Shown here: in pieces, positions 17,733 to 27,397 of the stretch
How the letters are laid out: each line of letters begins with the position of its first letter
Numbering within the stretch: the first letter of the stretch is position 1
Notes under the pieces: generated by a model
The model's database searches: none
What the model saw: the letters and a program-made list of their open reading frames with translations, nothing else
What the model was told of the DNA's origin: nothing
Source: Paracoccus bogoriensis
GTDB taxonomy: Bacteria; Pseudomonadota; Alphaproteobacteria; Rhodobacterales; Rhodobacteraceae
Direction: 5' to 3'
DNA: 64,000 bases
Assembly (NCBI RefSeq): GCF_019431455.1
Contig: NZ_JAHYSR010000017.1
Location: forward strand, 1 to 64,000
Program-made: the position numbers and the translations under genes

Positions 17733-18832
17733 CGGAAGGTCTTTCGCGGATCGAAGGCGTCGCGGATGCCCTCGAAGATGAAGACCAGAAGCGACAGCAT
17801 GATGGCAAAGGTGAAGAAGGCCGTGAAGGCAAGCCAGGGCGCTTGCAGATTCTGCTTGGCCTGCAAAGCCAGTTCGCCAAGCGAGGCCGAGCCCGCGGGC
17901 AGCCCGTAGCCCAGGTAGTCCAGCGCTGCCAGGCCGCTGATCGTGCCGGTCACGACAAAGGGCAACATGGTCAGCGTGGCGACCATCGCATTGGGCAGGA
18001 TATGGCGGAACATGATCTTGCGGTCGCTGACCCCAAGCGCGCGGGCGGCGCGGACATATTCAAAGTTCCGCGCGCGCAGGAACTCGGCCCGGACCACGCC
18101 CACCAGGGCGGGCCAACCGAACAGGATCGTCACGAAGACCAGCAGCCAGAAACTGCGGCCGAGGATCGCAAACAGGATGATGATGACGTAAAGCCCCGGA
18201 GTCGAGGCCCAGATTTCCAGGATGCGCTGAAAGATCAGATCGGTCCGCCCGCCGAAATAGCCCTGGATCGCGCCCGCCGCGATGCCGATGGCTGATGCAA
18301 TGACCGTCACGATCAACGTGAACAGGATCGAGGTGCGGAAGCCATAGATCACCCGCGCGGCCACGTCGCGCGCGGTATCGTCGGTGCCCAGCCAGTGGTT
18401 CGCATCCGGCGCGCTTGGTGCGGTGCCCACATTGTTGATCGTGCGGTAGTGATAGGGGATCGGCGGCCAGATCATCCAGCCCTGTTCAGCCTTTGGCACG
18501 TCGGTCAGGCCCGCGCGGACATCAGCCATGAAGCCTTCGGGGTCATCCCAGCATTCCTCGCGCCCGCCCGACACGATCAGACATTGCACCTCGGCCTCGC
18601 GGTAAACCGCCTCGGTGCCGAAATCGCCGCCAAAGGCCGTTTCAGGATAGAACCTGTAAGCGGGCCAGTAGAGTTCCCCCTGGAATCGCACCACGATGGG
18701 TTTGTCATTGGCCACGATCTCGGCCAGCATCGCGATCACGAACAGGACCGAGAAGATCACCAGCGACCAGAAGGCCCGCCCGTTGCTGCGGAAATTGCGC
18801 CAGCGGCGGCGGTTCAGTTCGGACATGGCCAT
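17729..18832 (-). CDS. yejE: Oligopeptide ABC transporter permease (YejE)
   Basis: A 367-residue permease of the DppC/OppC group. A basic N-terminus (RRRWRNFRSNGRAFWSLVIFSVLFVIAM) leads into helix 1. A long periplasmic loop of about 100 residues containing WPPIPYHYRTI is typical of YejE. The EAA loop is RAARALGVSDRKIMFRHILPNAM. It pairs with YejB and overlaps yejF. A second ATG two codons in (18826) is an equally possible start. Confidence 0.93.
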   Translation of the reverse strand: MAMSELNRRRWRNFRSNGRAFWSLVIFSVLFVIAMLAEIVANDKPIVVRFQGELYWPAYRFYPETAFGGDFGTEAVYREAEVQCLIVSGGREECWDDPEGFMADVRAGLTDVPKAEQGWMIWPPIPYHYRTINNVGTAPSAPDANHWLGTDDTARDVAARVIYGFRTSILFTLIVTVIASAIGIAAGAIQGYFGGRTDLIFQRILEIWASTPGLYVIIILFAILGRSFWLLVFVTILFGWPALVGVVRAEFLRARNFEYVRAARALGVSDRKIMFRHILPNAMVATLTMLPFVVTGTISGLAALDYLGYGLPAGSASLGELALQAKQNLQAPWLAFTAFFTFAIMLSLLVFIFEGIRDAFDPRKTFR

Positions 18833-19908
18833 CAGCCCGCCCTCTTTTCAAAGTCGATGCGCGGATCGACGAAGACATACATCAGGTCGGACAGGATGCC
18901 GACGACAAGGCTCATCAGGCCAAAGACATAGAGCGTGCCGAAGATCACCGGATAGTCGCGCTGCACCGCCGCCTCGAATCCGAGCCGCCCCAGACCGTCC
19001 AGCGAAAAGATCGTCTCGATCAGGATGGAGGCGCCGAAGAACACGCCGAGGAACATCGCCGGAAAGCCCGCGATCACGATCAGCATGGCGTTGCGAAAGA
19101 CATGGCCATAAAGGACGCGGCCCTCGGTCAGGCCCTTGGCGCGGGCGGTCATCACGTATTGCTTGTTGATCTCGTCCAGAAAGCTGTTCTTGGTCAAGAG
19201 CGTCAGCGTGGCGAAGCTGCTGATCGTCATGGCCAGCACCGGCAGGGTGGCGTGCCAGGCATAATCCTTGACCTTGCCCCACAGCGAGAGGTCGGCAAAA
19301 TTTTCGCTGGTCAGCCCGCGCAGGGGGAATATCTGCCAGTAGCTGCCGCCCGCGAACAGCACCATCAGCAGCACCGCGAACAGAAAGGCCGGGATCGCAT
19401 AGGCCATGATGATGATGCCCGAGGTCCAGGTATCGAAGCGCGACCCGTCGCGCACCGCCTTGCGGATGCCCAGCGGGATCGAGATGATATAGGCGATCAG
19501 CGTGGACCAGAGGCCAAGCGTGATCGAGACGGGCATCTTCTCGATCACCAGATCGACGACGCTGATCGAGCGGAACCAGGACGTGCCGAAATCAAAGCGC
19601 AGGTAGTTCCACAACATCTGGAAGAAGCGTTCGACCGGCGGCTTGTCGAAACCGAATTCGCGCTCCAGCTGGGCGATGAATTCGGGCGGCAGGCCCCGTG
19701 CGCCCTCGTAGCCCGATGGCGCCTGCTGGCCCGCCTCGGCGCCGCCGCCAGAGATGTTGCGGAACACGTCGCCCTCGCCCTGGATCTGGGCGGCGATCTG
19801 TTCGATCGGGCCGCCCGGAACGAACTGGGTCAGCGTGAAGTTGACCAGCATGATCCCGAACAAGGTCGGGATGATCAGCAGCAAACGCCGCAGGATATAG
19901 GCGCCCAT
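18832..19908 (-). CDS. yejB: Oligopeptide ABC transporter permease (YejB)
   Basis: A 358-residue permease starting [34 protein letters not shown], the standard DppB/OppB start. It contains a YejB-type periplasmic insertion (residues about 40-90) and the EAA loop [23 protein letters not shown]. Its stop overlaps the ATG of yejE. About 94 bases separate it from yejA upstream, in which I see no gene. Confidence 0.93.
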   Translation of the reverse strand: MGAYILRRLLLIIPTLFGIMLVNFTLTQFVPGGPIEQIAAQIQGEGDVFRNISGGGAEAGQQAPSGYEGARGLPPEFIAQLEREFGFDKPPVERFFQMLWNYLRFDFGTSWFRSISVVDLVIEKMPVSITLGLWSTLIAYIISIPLGIRKAVRDGSRFDTWTSGIIIMAYAIPAFLFAVLLMVLFAGGSYWQIFPLRGLTSENFADLSLWGKVKDYAWHATLPVLAMTISSFATLTLLTKNSFLDEINKQYVMTARAKGLTEGRVLYGHVFRNAMLIVIAGFPAMFLGVFFGASILIETIFSLDGLGRLGFEAAVQRDYPVIFGTLYVFGLMSLVVGILSDLMYVFVDPRIDFEKRAG

Positions 19909-20002
19909 CTTTCCCTGGCCCTTTCACGCCGCGACCCCTTGCCGGGCCGTCTGATTGATCCGCCTTGTCGATCCTTGGTGCGCGGAAATCAAGCGCCTTG
20001 CC

Positions 20003-21871
20003 CTAGCGCCGGATCGCCCCTGCCGCACGCAATGCCTCGGCCCGGGACTCGTCGAACCACCAGAAATCCATTTCGCCCAGAGCATAGGGTGGCAGGTTTT
20101 CCGGCCGGCCATACAAATCGTAATAGGCCACCAGATGGTTCGGATTATACCATTGCGGCACCCAGAAATGCAGGCTGCGCAGCGCGCGGTCCAGCGCATG
20201 GACAGCCGGAACAAGCGCGTCACGGGTCGAGGCGGCCTCGACATGGGCGATCAGGCGGTCGATGGCGGGATTGGCCACGCCCGCCACGTTGAACACATCC
20301 CCCACCGCGGCCGAGCCGAAATATTGCTGCAACCCCGCGCCCGGGATTTCCGACTGACCCAGATGAGCGCCGATCATGTCGAAATCAAAGCTGCGCCTGC
20401 GATTCTCGTATTCGGCATTGTCCACACGGCTGTTGCGGGCGTCGATCCCCAAGGCACGCAGGTTCTCGACAAAGGGGTTGATCACGCGGTCGAAGGTCTG
20501 ACTGTCGTTCAGGATTTCGAGCCGCAGCACCTGACCGGCCTCGTTGCGGCGCATCCCGTCGGAGCCGGTCCGCCAGCCCGCCTCGTCGAGCAAGGCTGCC
20601 GCACGGCGCAGGTTGCCGCGATCCAGCTTCCGATCGCCGCTGACCGAAGGCGTTATGGCATCCTCGGTCAGAATCCCCTCGGGCAGGTCGGCAGCCAGCG
20701 GCTCCAGCAGCGTCAATTCCGCGTCCGAGGGCGCGCCCGTCGCCTTGAGATCGCTGTTTTCCCAGAAACTTTCGACCCGATTGTAAAGACCGAAGAACAG
20801 CACCCGGTTCGACCATTCGAAGTTGAACATCAAGCCGATCGCCTGCCGCACGCGCGCATCCTGCAGGATCGGGCGGCGCAGGTTCAGCACCCATGACTGC
20901 CCCGAAGCAACGGTGCCGTCGGGCAATGCCTCCTGGCGGACCCAGCCGTTGTTGACTGCGGGAAAATCATAGCCCGTCGCCCAACTGCGGCTGCTGACCT
21001 CGCGGCGGAAATGATAGACGCCTGCCTTGAAGGCCTCGAAAGCGGCATCGTAATCCGAGAAATATTCATAGCGGATCAGGTCGAAATTGTGCCGCCCTCG
21101 ATTGATCGGCAGATCGGCGCCCCAGTAATCGGGATTGCGGCGATAGACGACAAAGCGGTTCATGTCGGCGCGATCGAACATGTAAGGCCCCGAGCCGACG
21201 AACGGCACCTGCGATGTCTCTTCCAGATTGCGGCCATTGGCCTCGAAATCGGCGCGGCTGAAGACCGGCAGGCCACCGACCGACTGGATCAGGTCGCGGC
21301 GGGGATAATCGGGCGTGAAGTCGAAGCGGATTCGGTGATCGTCCAGCACCTCGGCGCCCGCGACCTGCTGGGCCAGCACCATGCGAAAACTGGACAGGCC
21401 CTGGTCGCGCAGGGTCTCGTAGCTGAACAGCACGTCATGCGCGGTCAGCGGCGTGCCGTCGCTGAAGCGCGCCTCGGGGCGCAGGTTGAAGATGACCCAG
21501 TCGCGGCTTTCGGGATATTCGAGGCTCTCGCACAACAGGCAATAAGCTGCGCCGATCTCGTCGGCTGTGCCCGTCAGGATGGATTCCAGCATGATCGAGG
21601 ACAAGGCCGCCGCCCGCCCGCGAAAGGTGAAGGGGTTGTAGTTGTCGAAGCCTGTCGCGTTCGGGATCGCTTGCGACATCTCGCCGCCCTTGGGCGCGTC
21701 GGGATTCACATAGGGCAGATGGCTGAAGTCGGGTGGCAGGCGCAATTCGTCGAAGATGGCGATGCCATGCGCGCGCGTCACGACCTCATCCTGCTGGGCA
21801 AGGCCGACACCCGGAGCACTCAGCCCAAGCAGCGCGGACAGGACGGTAGCAGTCAGGGTGTTCTGGCGCAT
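20003..21871 (-). CDS. yejA: Oligopeptide ABC transporter substrate-binding protein (YejA)
   Basis: A 622-residue periplasmic binding protein of the SBP_bac_5 family. The signal peptide is MRQNTLTATVLSALLGLSAPGVGLAQ, with cleavage expected after AQ. The mature part begins with the YejA-like block HGIAIFDELRLPPDFSHLPYVNPDAPKGG. I chose the ATG at 21871 because AAGGAGA precedes it; the open frame to 21964 adds residues with no signal features. First gene of the yejABEF run, and it probably sets the peptide specificity. Confidence 0.94.
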   Translation of the reverse strand: MRQNTLTATVLSALLGLSAPGVGLAQQDEVVTRAHGIAIFDELRLPPDFSHLPYVNPDAPKGGEMSQAIPNATGFDNYNPFTFRGRAAALSSIMLESILTGTADEIGAAYCLLCESLEYPESRDWVIFNLRPEARFSDGTPLTAHDVLFSYETLRDQGLSSFRMVLAQQVAGAEVLDDHRIRFDFTPDYPRRDLIQSVGGLPVFSRADFEANGRNLEETSQVPFVGSGPYMFDRADMNRFVVYRRNPDYWGADLPINRGRHNFDLIRYEYFSDYDAAFEAFKAGVYHFRREVSSRSWATGYDFPAVNNGWVRQEALPDGTVASGQSWVLNLRRPILQDARVRQAIGLMFNFEWSNRVLFFGLYNRVESFWENSDLKATGAPSDAELTLLEPLAADLPEGILTEDAITPSVSGDRKLDRGNLRRAAALLDEAGWRTGSDGMRRNEAGQVLRLEILNDSQTFDRVINPFVENLRALGIDARNSRVDNAEYENRRRSFDFDMIGAHLGQSEIPGAGLQQYFGSAAVGDVFNVAGVANPAIDRLIAHVEAASTRDALVPAVHALDRALRSLHFWVPQWYNPNHLVAYYDLYGRPENLPPYALGEMDFWWFDESRAEALRAAGAIRR

Positions 21872-21981
21872 GAAACTCTCCTTGAGGCCTGGAAAGGCTA
21901 GGGCAGCAGACCCCCGCCGATCAAGCCGCGTTTTCGTGAACGCGCGCACCCTTCCAGCCGGCAAGCCATTGCATCAAATGC

Positions 21982-22009
21982 AAAAACGCGCGTTCCGGGG
22001 AACGCGCGT
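21982..22009 (-). terminator. Rho-independent terminator after cycM
   Basis: A near-perfect inverted repeat (ACGCGCGTTCC at 21986-21996 against GGAACGCGCGT at 21999-22009) is followed on the minus strand by TTTTTG. It lies 26 bases past the cycM stop, in the right orientation to end that transcript before the yejA promoter region. Confidence 0.85.
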
Positions 22010-22035
22010 CGCAAGATCCGAAGGGATTGGCGATG

Positions 22036-22557
22036 TCACGGATTGCTTGCCAGGAAGGCGATCAGGCTGGCGCGGGCCTGGTCGTCGCGGATGCCGGCGA
22101 AGCTCATCGTGGTGCCCGGCATGTAGCCGCGCGGGTTGGCGATGAATTCGAACAGGTTCTCGGGCTCCCAGACACCGGGCATGGCCTGGGCGGCCGCAGA
22201 ATAGTTGAAGCCCGGGACCGAGGCCTTGTCGCGGCCCACGACGCCGTTCAGATGCGGGCCGACCCCATCGGTGCCGTTCAGCTGGTGGCAGGACCGGCAC
22301 TTGGCCCATTCACGCTCGCCCTGGGCCAGATCGGCCGAGGCCATCAACGCCTCGAAATCGACCTCGACGACTTCGGCCTCGGCGGCGCCATCGCTTTCCG
22401 GCACGGGGATCGTATAGGCTTGCGCGATTTCCTCGTCGCCATGATGGTCGTGACCCACGCGATACAGCTCGCTGGCACCCCAATTGGCCAGCATCAGGAA
22501 AAGCAGGGCGCCGATGAAGCCGCCGGCTGCCTTCGTCAGGGTCATGGTGTCAAACAT
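22036..22557 (-). CDS. cycM: Membrane-anchored cytochrome c552 (CycM-like)
   Basis: A 173-residue protein with an uncleaved N-terminal anchor (residues 8-28) and an acidic linker. A class I cytochrome c domain follows with haem motif CRSCH at 87-91 and a Met ligand in YMPGTTMSFAG. The sequence MFDTMTLTKAAG closely follows Paracoccus CycM, which carries electrons from the bc1 complex to the aa3 oxidase. The start at 22557 fits that family; the frame extends to 22590. It is divergent from pheA, with about 120 bp between. Confidence 0.93.
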   Translation of the reverse strand: MFDTMTLTKAAGGFIGALLFLMLANWGASELYRVGHDHHGDEEIAQAYTIPVPESDGAAEAEVVEVDFEALMASADLAQGEREWAKCRSCHQLNGTDGVGPHLNGVVGRDKASVPGFNYSAAAQAMPGVWEPENLFEFIANPRGYMPGTTMSFAGIRDDQARASLIAFLASNP

Positions 22558-22678
22558 CGCGTGCGGTCCCCGCCTTGGTAAGCTCGTCAAGTCGTGGCGT
22601 ATCTATCCGCTTTCGCTTTCGGGGATCAAGGTATAGTTACCGCCGGACAGTCAAAATTCGACCATTCGGGGCCGCGTC

Positions 22679-23533
22679 ATGTTGACCAATCGCATTGCCT
22701 TTCAGGGGGAACCGGGCGCCTACAGCCACCAGGCCTGCAAGGCCGCGCGACCCGGAATGGAGGCTCTGCCTTGCCGCACCTTCGAGGATGTGATCGAGGC
22801 CGTGCGCTGCGGCGAGGCCGATCTGGCGATGCTGCCGGTCGAGAACTCGACCTATGGCCGGGTGGCCGATATTCACCATCTGCTGCCCGAATCCGGGCTG
22901 CATATCATCGACGAGGCCTTCCTTCGTGTCCATATCAGCCTGCTCGCCCTGCCCGGCACGGCGCTGGACCAGGTGCGCCAGGCGATGAGCCATCCGGTTC
23001 TGCTGGGGCAGTGCCGGGGCTTCCTGCGCCAGCACGGGATTCGCACGATCACCGGCGCCGATACGGCCGGATCGGCCGCCGAGGTCGCGCGGCGCGGCGA
23101 TCCCTCGCTGGCCGCCCTGGCCGCTCCGCTGGCGGCCGAGATCTACGGGCTTGACCGGCTGGCCGACCAGATCGAGGACCGCCAGAACAACACCACGCGC
23201 TTTCTGATCATGGCGCCCATCCCCGATCACAGCCGCCGCGCCGAGCAGATGCTGACCAGTTTCGTCTTTCGCGTCAGGAACATTCCCGCCGCGCTTTACA
23301 AGGCGATGGGCGGCTTTGCCACGAACGGCGTGAACATGACCAAGCTGGAAAGCTACATGGTGGATGGCGTCTTTACCGCGACGCAGTTCTATGCCGATAT
23401 CGAGGGCCATCCCGACGACGCCAATGTCCGTCGCGCCCTGGAGGAACTGGGCTATTTCAGCTCGATGCTGAAGGTTCTGGGCACCTATCCGGCCGATCCG
23501 CTGCGCGAAAGTCAGCGGATGCCGGCGGAATAG
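22679..23533 (+). CDS. pheA: Prephenate dehydratase
   Basis: A 284-residue monofunctional enzyme converting prephenate to phenylpyruvate in phenylalanine synthesis. The catalytic domain begins RIAFQGEPGAYSHQAC, and the key TRF motif lies in NNTTRFLIM. A C-terminal ACT domain has GALYKAMG-like NIPAALYKAMGGFATNGVNMTKLESYM, the Phe-binding ESRP-type region with ES preserved. No chorismate mutase domain is attached. It is divergent from cycM. Confidence 0.94.
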   Translation: MLTNRIAFQGEPGAYSHQACKAARPGMEALPCRTFEDVIEAVRCGEADLAMLPVENSTYGRVADIHHLLPESGLHIIDEAFLRVHISLLALPGTALDQVRQAMSHPVLLGQCRGFLRQHGIRTITGADTAGSAAEVARRGDPSLAALAAPLAAEIYGLDRLADQIEDRQNNTTRFLIMAPIPDHSRRAEQMLTSFVFRVRNIPAALYKAMGGFATNGVNMTKLESYMVDGVFTATQFYADIEGHPDDANVRRALEELGYFSSMLKVLGTYPADPLRESQRMPAE

Positions 23534-23553
23534 ACCGCCCGCGCCAGGCGGCG

Positions 23554-24012
23554 TCAGGCGGCCTCGCCGGTCACGCTGCGGACGTATTCCTCGATCCGTC
23601 GGGCATAGCGGCGGTCAAGTTGCGCCTTGCCCAGCTTGGCTGTCTGTATCATCAGCCGCGCCCGCATGTTGCGCGGCTTCAGCTCGGTTTCAAAGATCAG
23701 GCGCGACCTGGAGCGGCTGAGTGCCACGAAGGTCAGTTTGAGCCAGATGTCCAGCGCCTCGGAACTGCCCGCCATGACGATCTGCTCGGGTCGGTCGAAG
23801 CGGCTGACCACCAGCAGCAGCCTGCGCGCCCTGCCGCGCCAGTCGAAACCGATCTTCCAGCCCATGGTAATGCCGGGATCCTGCGCAGGGTCGATCCGCT
23901 TGACGCTGGCGCCGCGTCCGATCAGCGTCCGCTCGAACGCCTCGAAATCACCGACCCTGTCGAACAAGCATTCAGCGGTCATATCGGTGTCGATTCGCGT
24001 CGAGAACTTCAT
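23554..24012 (-). CDS. SRPBCC-family protein (unknown ligand)
   Basis: A 152-residue protein beginning MKFSTRIDTDMTAECLFDRVGDFEAFERTLIGRGA. It has the alternating pattern of the START/SRPBCC helix-grip fold and a long C-terminal helix (AQLDRRYARRIEEYVRSV). Such proteins bind hydrophobic ligands or act as chaperone-like factors. No catalytic residues can be named. It is convergent with pheA, with 20 bases between. ATG 24012 is preferred to the ATG two codons upstream (24018). Confidence 0.7.
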   Translation of the reverse strand: MKFSTRIDTDMTAECLFDRVGDFEAFERTLIGRGASVKRIDPAQDPGITMGWKIGFDWRGRARRLLLVVSRFDRPEQIVMAGSSEALDIWLKLTFVALSRSRSRLIFETELKPRNMRARLMIQTAKLGKAQLDRRYARRIEEYVRSVTGEAA

Positions 24013-24245
24013 GAACAACCTGCATATCGCAACAACAACGCCCGAGGCGTTCCGACCGCCGGTTCGCCTCTGATCGTGGATAGTCCATTTCGCGACACAG
24101 GTTCAACAAGTTCGGCAGACGTTGCAGCCTGTCGAATATGCCATGACAAAGTGATCGCGTTGCGCCGAAGCCACTCATGCGGCTTGGACAACCACAAGGC
24201 ACAATCCAGGGTTGTTTTCCAACCGCCAAGTGCCTTAATGCGGGC

Positions 24246-26168
24246 ATGACCGGACGCAGCGACACTGCCAGCCTCCCGCAAGCAGCCTTGATTTCCCAAG
24301 GTGGGAAAGGCCGTGGCAATGCGGGTAGTTTGCCCGAGGCTCCGCGCCTGTCGCTGCGTGTGCTTGCGACCTCGGACGTGCATATGCACCTGTTGCCCCA
24401 TGATTACCTGACAGGCCTGCCCAGCCCACGCTTCGGGCTGACGCGGACCGCCAGCCTGATCGCCGCGCGCCGCGCCGAGGCCTCTGCCTGCCTGCTTCTG
24501 GACAATGGCGATTTCCTGCAAGGCTCGCCGATGGGCGATATCGCGGCGCGCCCCCAAAGCGGCAGACGTTCGGCGATCCATCCCGCCATTGCGGCCATGA
24601 ATGCGCTTGGCTATGACGCTGCCGCGCTTGGCAATCACGACTTCAATTATGGGCTGAGGGCCCTGCGGCAGGCGCTGTCGCGGGCGCGCTTTCCGGTGCT
24701 GGCGGCCAATCTGCGGATGCATCAGGGCCCCGCACGCTGGACGCTGATCACCCGTCGGATCGCGGATCAGCACGGCGCGCGGCACATCGTCACGATCGGG
24801 GTGATCGGCTTCCTGCCGCCGCAGACGGTGGACTGGGACCAGGATCTGACCGGCGCCATCGCCTGCGACGACATCGTCGAGACCGCCCGCACCGCCCTGC
24901 CCGCCATGAGAGCGCAGGGCGCGCAGATCGTCATCGCGCTGGCCCATAGCGGGATCGGCGCGCTGGAGCCCTCGCCCAGGATGGAACATGCCGCGACGGC
25001 GCTGGCGGCCCTGCCCGGGATTGACGTGGTGATTGCCGGCCATACGCACGAGGTCTTTCCCGGACCGCATATCCGCGCCGGGCCGGGCATCGACCCGATC
25101 GCCGGCACGCTGGCCGGAAAGCCCGCCGTGATGCCGGGTTTCGGCGGCTCGCATCTGGGCGTCATCGACCTCGACCTGACTCTGGCGGCCGAAACCGGCG
25201 CGGCCCCGGCGCTGCGCATCGCTGGCTACAAGGTCCGGTGCGAGGCCGTGGACCCGGCCCTGCCTGGCTTGGCCGAAGTCACGCGCCCGCTGATGCGCGC
25301 CCATCGCGCCACGCGCCGCCAGTTGGGCAGCCGCATCGGGCGCTCGGCGGTGGCGCTGTCCAGCCATCTGACCCTGCTGGGTCAGGATGCGGGGCTGCGG
25401 CTGGTCTGCCAGGCGCAGCGCTGGCACATACGGCAGGTTCTGAAAGGGACGCGCTGGCAGGATGTTCCGATCCTGTCGGCCGCCGCCCCCTTTCGCGCCG
25501 GAGGCCGCGGGGGGCCGGATCACTTCACCCATATCCCGCCCGGCCCGCTGGATCTGCGCCATATCTCGGCGCTTTACGCCTTTCCGAATCGGATCGCGGC
25601 GATCCTGTTGACCGGGAGCGATGTCGCGGAATGGCTTGAACGGTCGGCAAGTCTGTTCGCCCGCGTGCCTGCGGGGGCAAGGGACATCGCCCTTCTGGAC
25701 CCGGATTTTCCGGCATATCAGTTCGATGTGATCGACGGGCTGCGCTGGCAGATCGACCTGTCGCGCCCGGCCCGCTACCGTGTTGATGGCAGCCTGGCCG
25801 ACGCTCGATCGCGGCGGATCACCGGCCTGACCTTTCGGGGCCGTCCGCTCGCGCCCGATGCCTCTTTCGTGCTGGCCACGAACACCTATCGGCTGGCCAG
25901 TTGCGGCCTTTTCTCTCCGTTGGTGCGCGACCGACCGGTTCTGGTGAAAAGCGATCTGCTGTGCCGCGACGTTCTGCGCGCCTATATTCACAGGCGCCGG
26001 CAGGTCGCCCCGTCCGACCTGCCCGCCTGGCGCTTCGTGGCGCAGCCGGGCAGCAGTGCGTTGCTGCCCACCTCGCCAATGGCGCAGCCCCAGGACGTGC
26101 TGGCTCATGCCGCCGAATGCGCGGGCGAGACGGCGGACGGTTTCCGCCTGATCCGGATCCTGCTGTGA
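24246..26168 (+). CDS. cpdB: 2',3'-cyclic-nucleotide 2'-phosphodiesterase/3'-nucleotidase (CpdB-like)
   Basis: A 640-residue two-domain enzyme. The metallophosphatase domain has the metal motifs ATSDVHMHLLPHDY, DNGDFLQGSP, GNHDFNYG and VIAGHTHEVFPGPH. The C-terminal 5'-nucleotidase domain contains ADARSRRITGLTFRGRPL and VLATNTYR. It hydrolyses cyclic 2',3'-nucleotides and 3'-nucleotides, normally in the periplasm. Oddly, I see no hydrophobic signal peptide after the chosen ATG at 24246, so either export differs or the true start is elsewhere. The 230-bp upstream gap shows no gene. Confidence 0.88.
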   Translation: MTGRSDTASLPQAALISQGGKGRGNAGSLPEAPRLSLRVLATSDVHMHLLPHDYLTGLPSPRFGLTRTASLIAARRAEASACLLLDNGDFLQGSPMGDIAARPQSGRRSAIHPAIAAMNALGYDAAALGNHDFNYGLRALRQALSRARFPVLAANLRMHQGPARWTLITRRIADQHGARHIVTIGVIGFLPPQTVDWDQDLTGAIACDDIVETARTALPAMRAQGAQIVIALAHSGIGALEPSPRMEHAATALAALPGIDVVIAGHTHEVFPGPHIRAGPGIDPIAGTLAGKPAVMPGFGGSHLGVIDLDLTLAAETGAAPALRIAGYKVRCEAVDPALPGLAEVTRPLMRAHRATRRQLGSRIGRSAVALSSHLTLLGQDAGLRLVCQAQRWHIRQVLKGTRWQDVPILSAAAPFRAGGRGGPDHFTHIPPGPLDLRHISALYAFPNRIAAILLTGSDVAEWLERSASLFARVPAGARDIALLDPDFPAYQFDVIDGLRWQIDLSRPARYRVDGSLADARSRRITGLTFRGRPLAPDASFVLATNTYRLASCGLFSPLVRDRPVLVKSDLLCRDVLRAYIHRRRQVAPSDLPAWRFVAQPGSSALLPTSPMAQPQDVLAHAAECAGETADGFRLIRILL

Positions 26169-26242
26169 CAGGCCGCAAGGACGCTGCCGCCAAAGTCCTC
26201 TACGGGTTGCAACCCGCGCGGTTTCGTCCTATCTGATCGGTC

Positions 26243-26336
26243 GAGAGGCTGGCGCGGGCAGGCGCCTCGCCAACCCGGTCAGGTCCGGAAGGAAGCAGCC
26301 GTAACGAGTCCCGCCTGGGTCGCAGTCCAGCCTCTC
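26243..26336 (+). ncRNA. ffs: Signal recognition particle RNA, small (4.5S) type
   Basis: A hairpin RNA of about 94 nt. GAGAGGCTGG (26243-26252) pairs with CCAGCCTCTC (26327-26336). The apical domain carries the strongly conserved core AGGTCCGGAAGGAAGCAGCC, with the GGAA tetraloop and the symmetric loop bound by Ffh. It is the bacterial small SRP RNA used in co-translational membrane targeting. Confidence 0.95.
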
Positions 26337-26824
26337 ACCCCCACTTCAAGCGCATATTGTTGCATGGAAATCGGGCGTTTCCCGGGACGCAGCCCGAACG
26401 CGCCGCCGCACCCCGGCTCGCCATCCCATGCCGGCCACGATCTTGTCCGATGGCTGGCCCATCACAGAAGCTCTGGATGACCGCAAGCCGTTTACCTGCT
26501 GCAATTTGCGGTGCCGGATTTCCGATTGCTCACGATGGATCTGCTGCATCCTCAGAGCCACATCGGCGCGCGCGATCTGACGTGAACCGGGCCAGGACAG
26601 CCAATGGCTGCCACCCTGAGCCACGATCCCGTCCGCCAGCCTCGCAAGGCGTTGCATGGAATGACTCGCATCGAAAGATCGGGCACAAAAGAGATCGGCA
26701 AGCGCGTTTGTGCGATCCATCGCCGAAATCGGGAGAGGATGCACGAAATCTCATCCTGAAGCCTGTCGCAGCTTACGGGTTCTTTACCTCTGTTCGCTAG
26801 GGTCGTCCGGAAAGAGAGGTGCAG
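26337..26824. other. Stretch without a convincing gene
   Basis: About 490 bases between SRP RNA and the H-NOX-like gene. A 132-aa open frame (26346-26744, minus) and a 147-aa frame (plus) overlap here. Neither has a clear ribosome site or a recognisable domain. It may be a decayed gene. The last 15 bases hold the ribosome site AGAGAGG of the next gene. Confidence 0.5.
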
Positions 26825-27397
26825 ATGAAAAGGCTGGTTGACCGCACGATCGAGGAATTCCTGCGCATGACCTATGGCGACGACCTCGTGCAGGTTCTTG
26901 CCGACGAACTGGCCTTGCAGGAGGGGGGGCTACCTCGCGACGACCTGCAGGGCTGCGGAAAGCAGGCGCTGATCCTGGTCGCCGCGCAGATGGCGAAATC
27001 GCGTGCCGAGATGTTCGAGGATATCGGCGCATGGCTTGCGCGGCTTGAACCGATCCGCAGGCTCTTGCGCTTTTCGGGGAACGATTTCCGCGACTTTCTG
27101 CTGGGGCTCGAGGAACTGCCGGGCCGTGCGCATCTGGTCCTGCCCCAACTGGCGGTGCCGGACCTGACCATCACGCGGCTGTCGGGCGCCATCCAGATCA
27201 CCGTTCGGGCCGAGGATCCAGACTGGCAGCCGGTGCTGATCGGTCTGGTGCGCGGGATGGCCGACGATTACGGTGCGCTGTGCCTGATCGACGCCGACGG
27301 CCCCGACATCCGTGTCGAAATCTGGGACGACCGCTTTGCCGAAGGACGCAATTTTCGCCTCAGTTCCGAAATTGCGGCCCAGGGGGGGCGCGCATGA
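26825..27397 (+). CDS. H-NOX (heme NO-binding)-like sensor protein
   Basis: A 190-residue protein resembling the H-NOX fold along its length, with RTIEEFLRMTYGDDLVQVLADE at the start and FRDFLLGLEELPGRAHLVLPQLAVPD around the axial-ligand helix. His103 fits the proximal haem ligand, and VLIGLVRGMADDYG matches the C-terminal part. The YxSxR motif that holds the haem propionates is not seen (ITVRAED there instead). Haem binding is therefore uncertain. It overlaps the downstream cyclase gene by 4 bases, the classic H-NOX/cyclase pairing that links NO sensing to c-di-GMP. The start was set at the ATG 8 bases past AGAGAGG; a GTG at 26819 is also possible. Confidence 0.75.
   Translation: MKRLVDRTIEEFLRMTYGDDLVQVLADELALQEGGLPRDDLQGCGKQALILVAAQMAKSRAEMFEDIGAWLARLEPIRRLLRFSGNDFRDFLLGLEELPGRAHLVLPQLAVPDLTITRLSGAIQITVRAEDPDWQPVLIGLVRGMADDYGALCLIDADGPDIRVEIWDDRFAEGRNFRLSSEIAAQGGRA

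Noticed and set aside
26346..26744. 132-aa minus-strand ORF after SRP RNA
   Set aside because: No ribosome site, no recognisable domain, and an overlapping frame on the other strand; not enough to call a gene.
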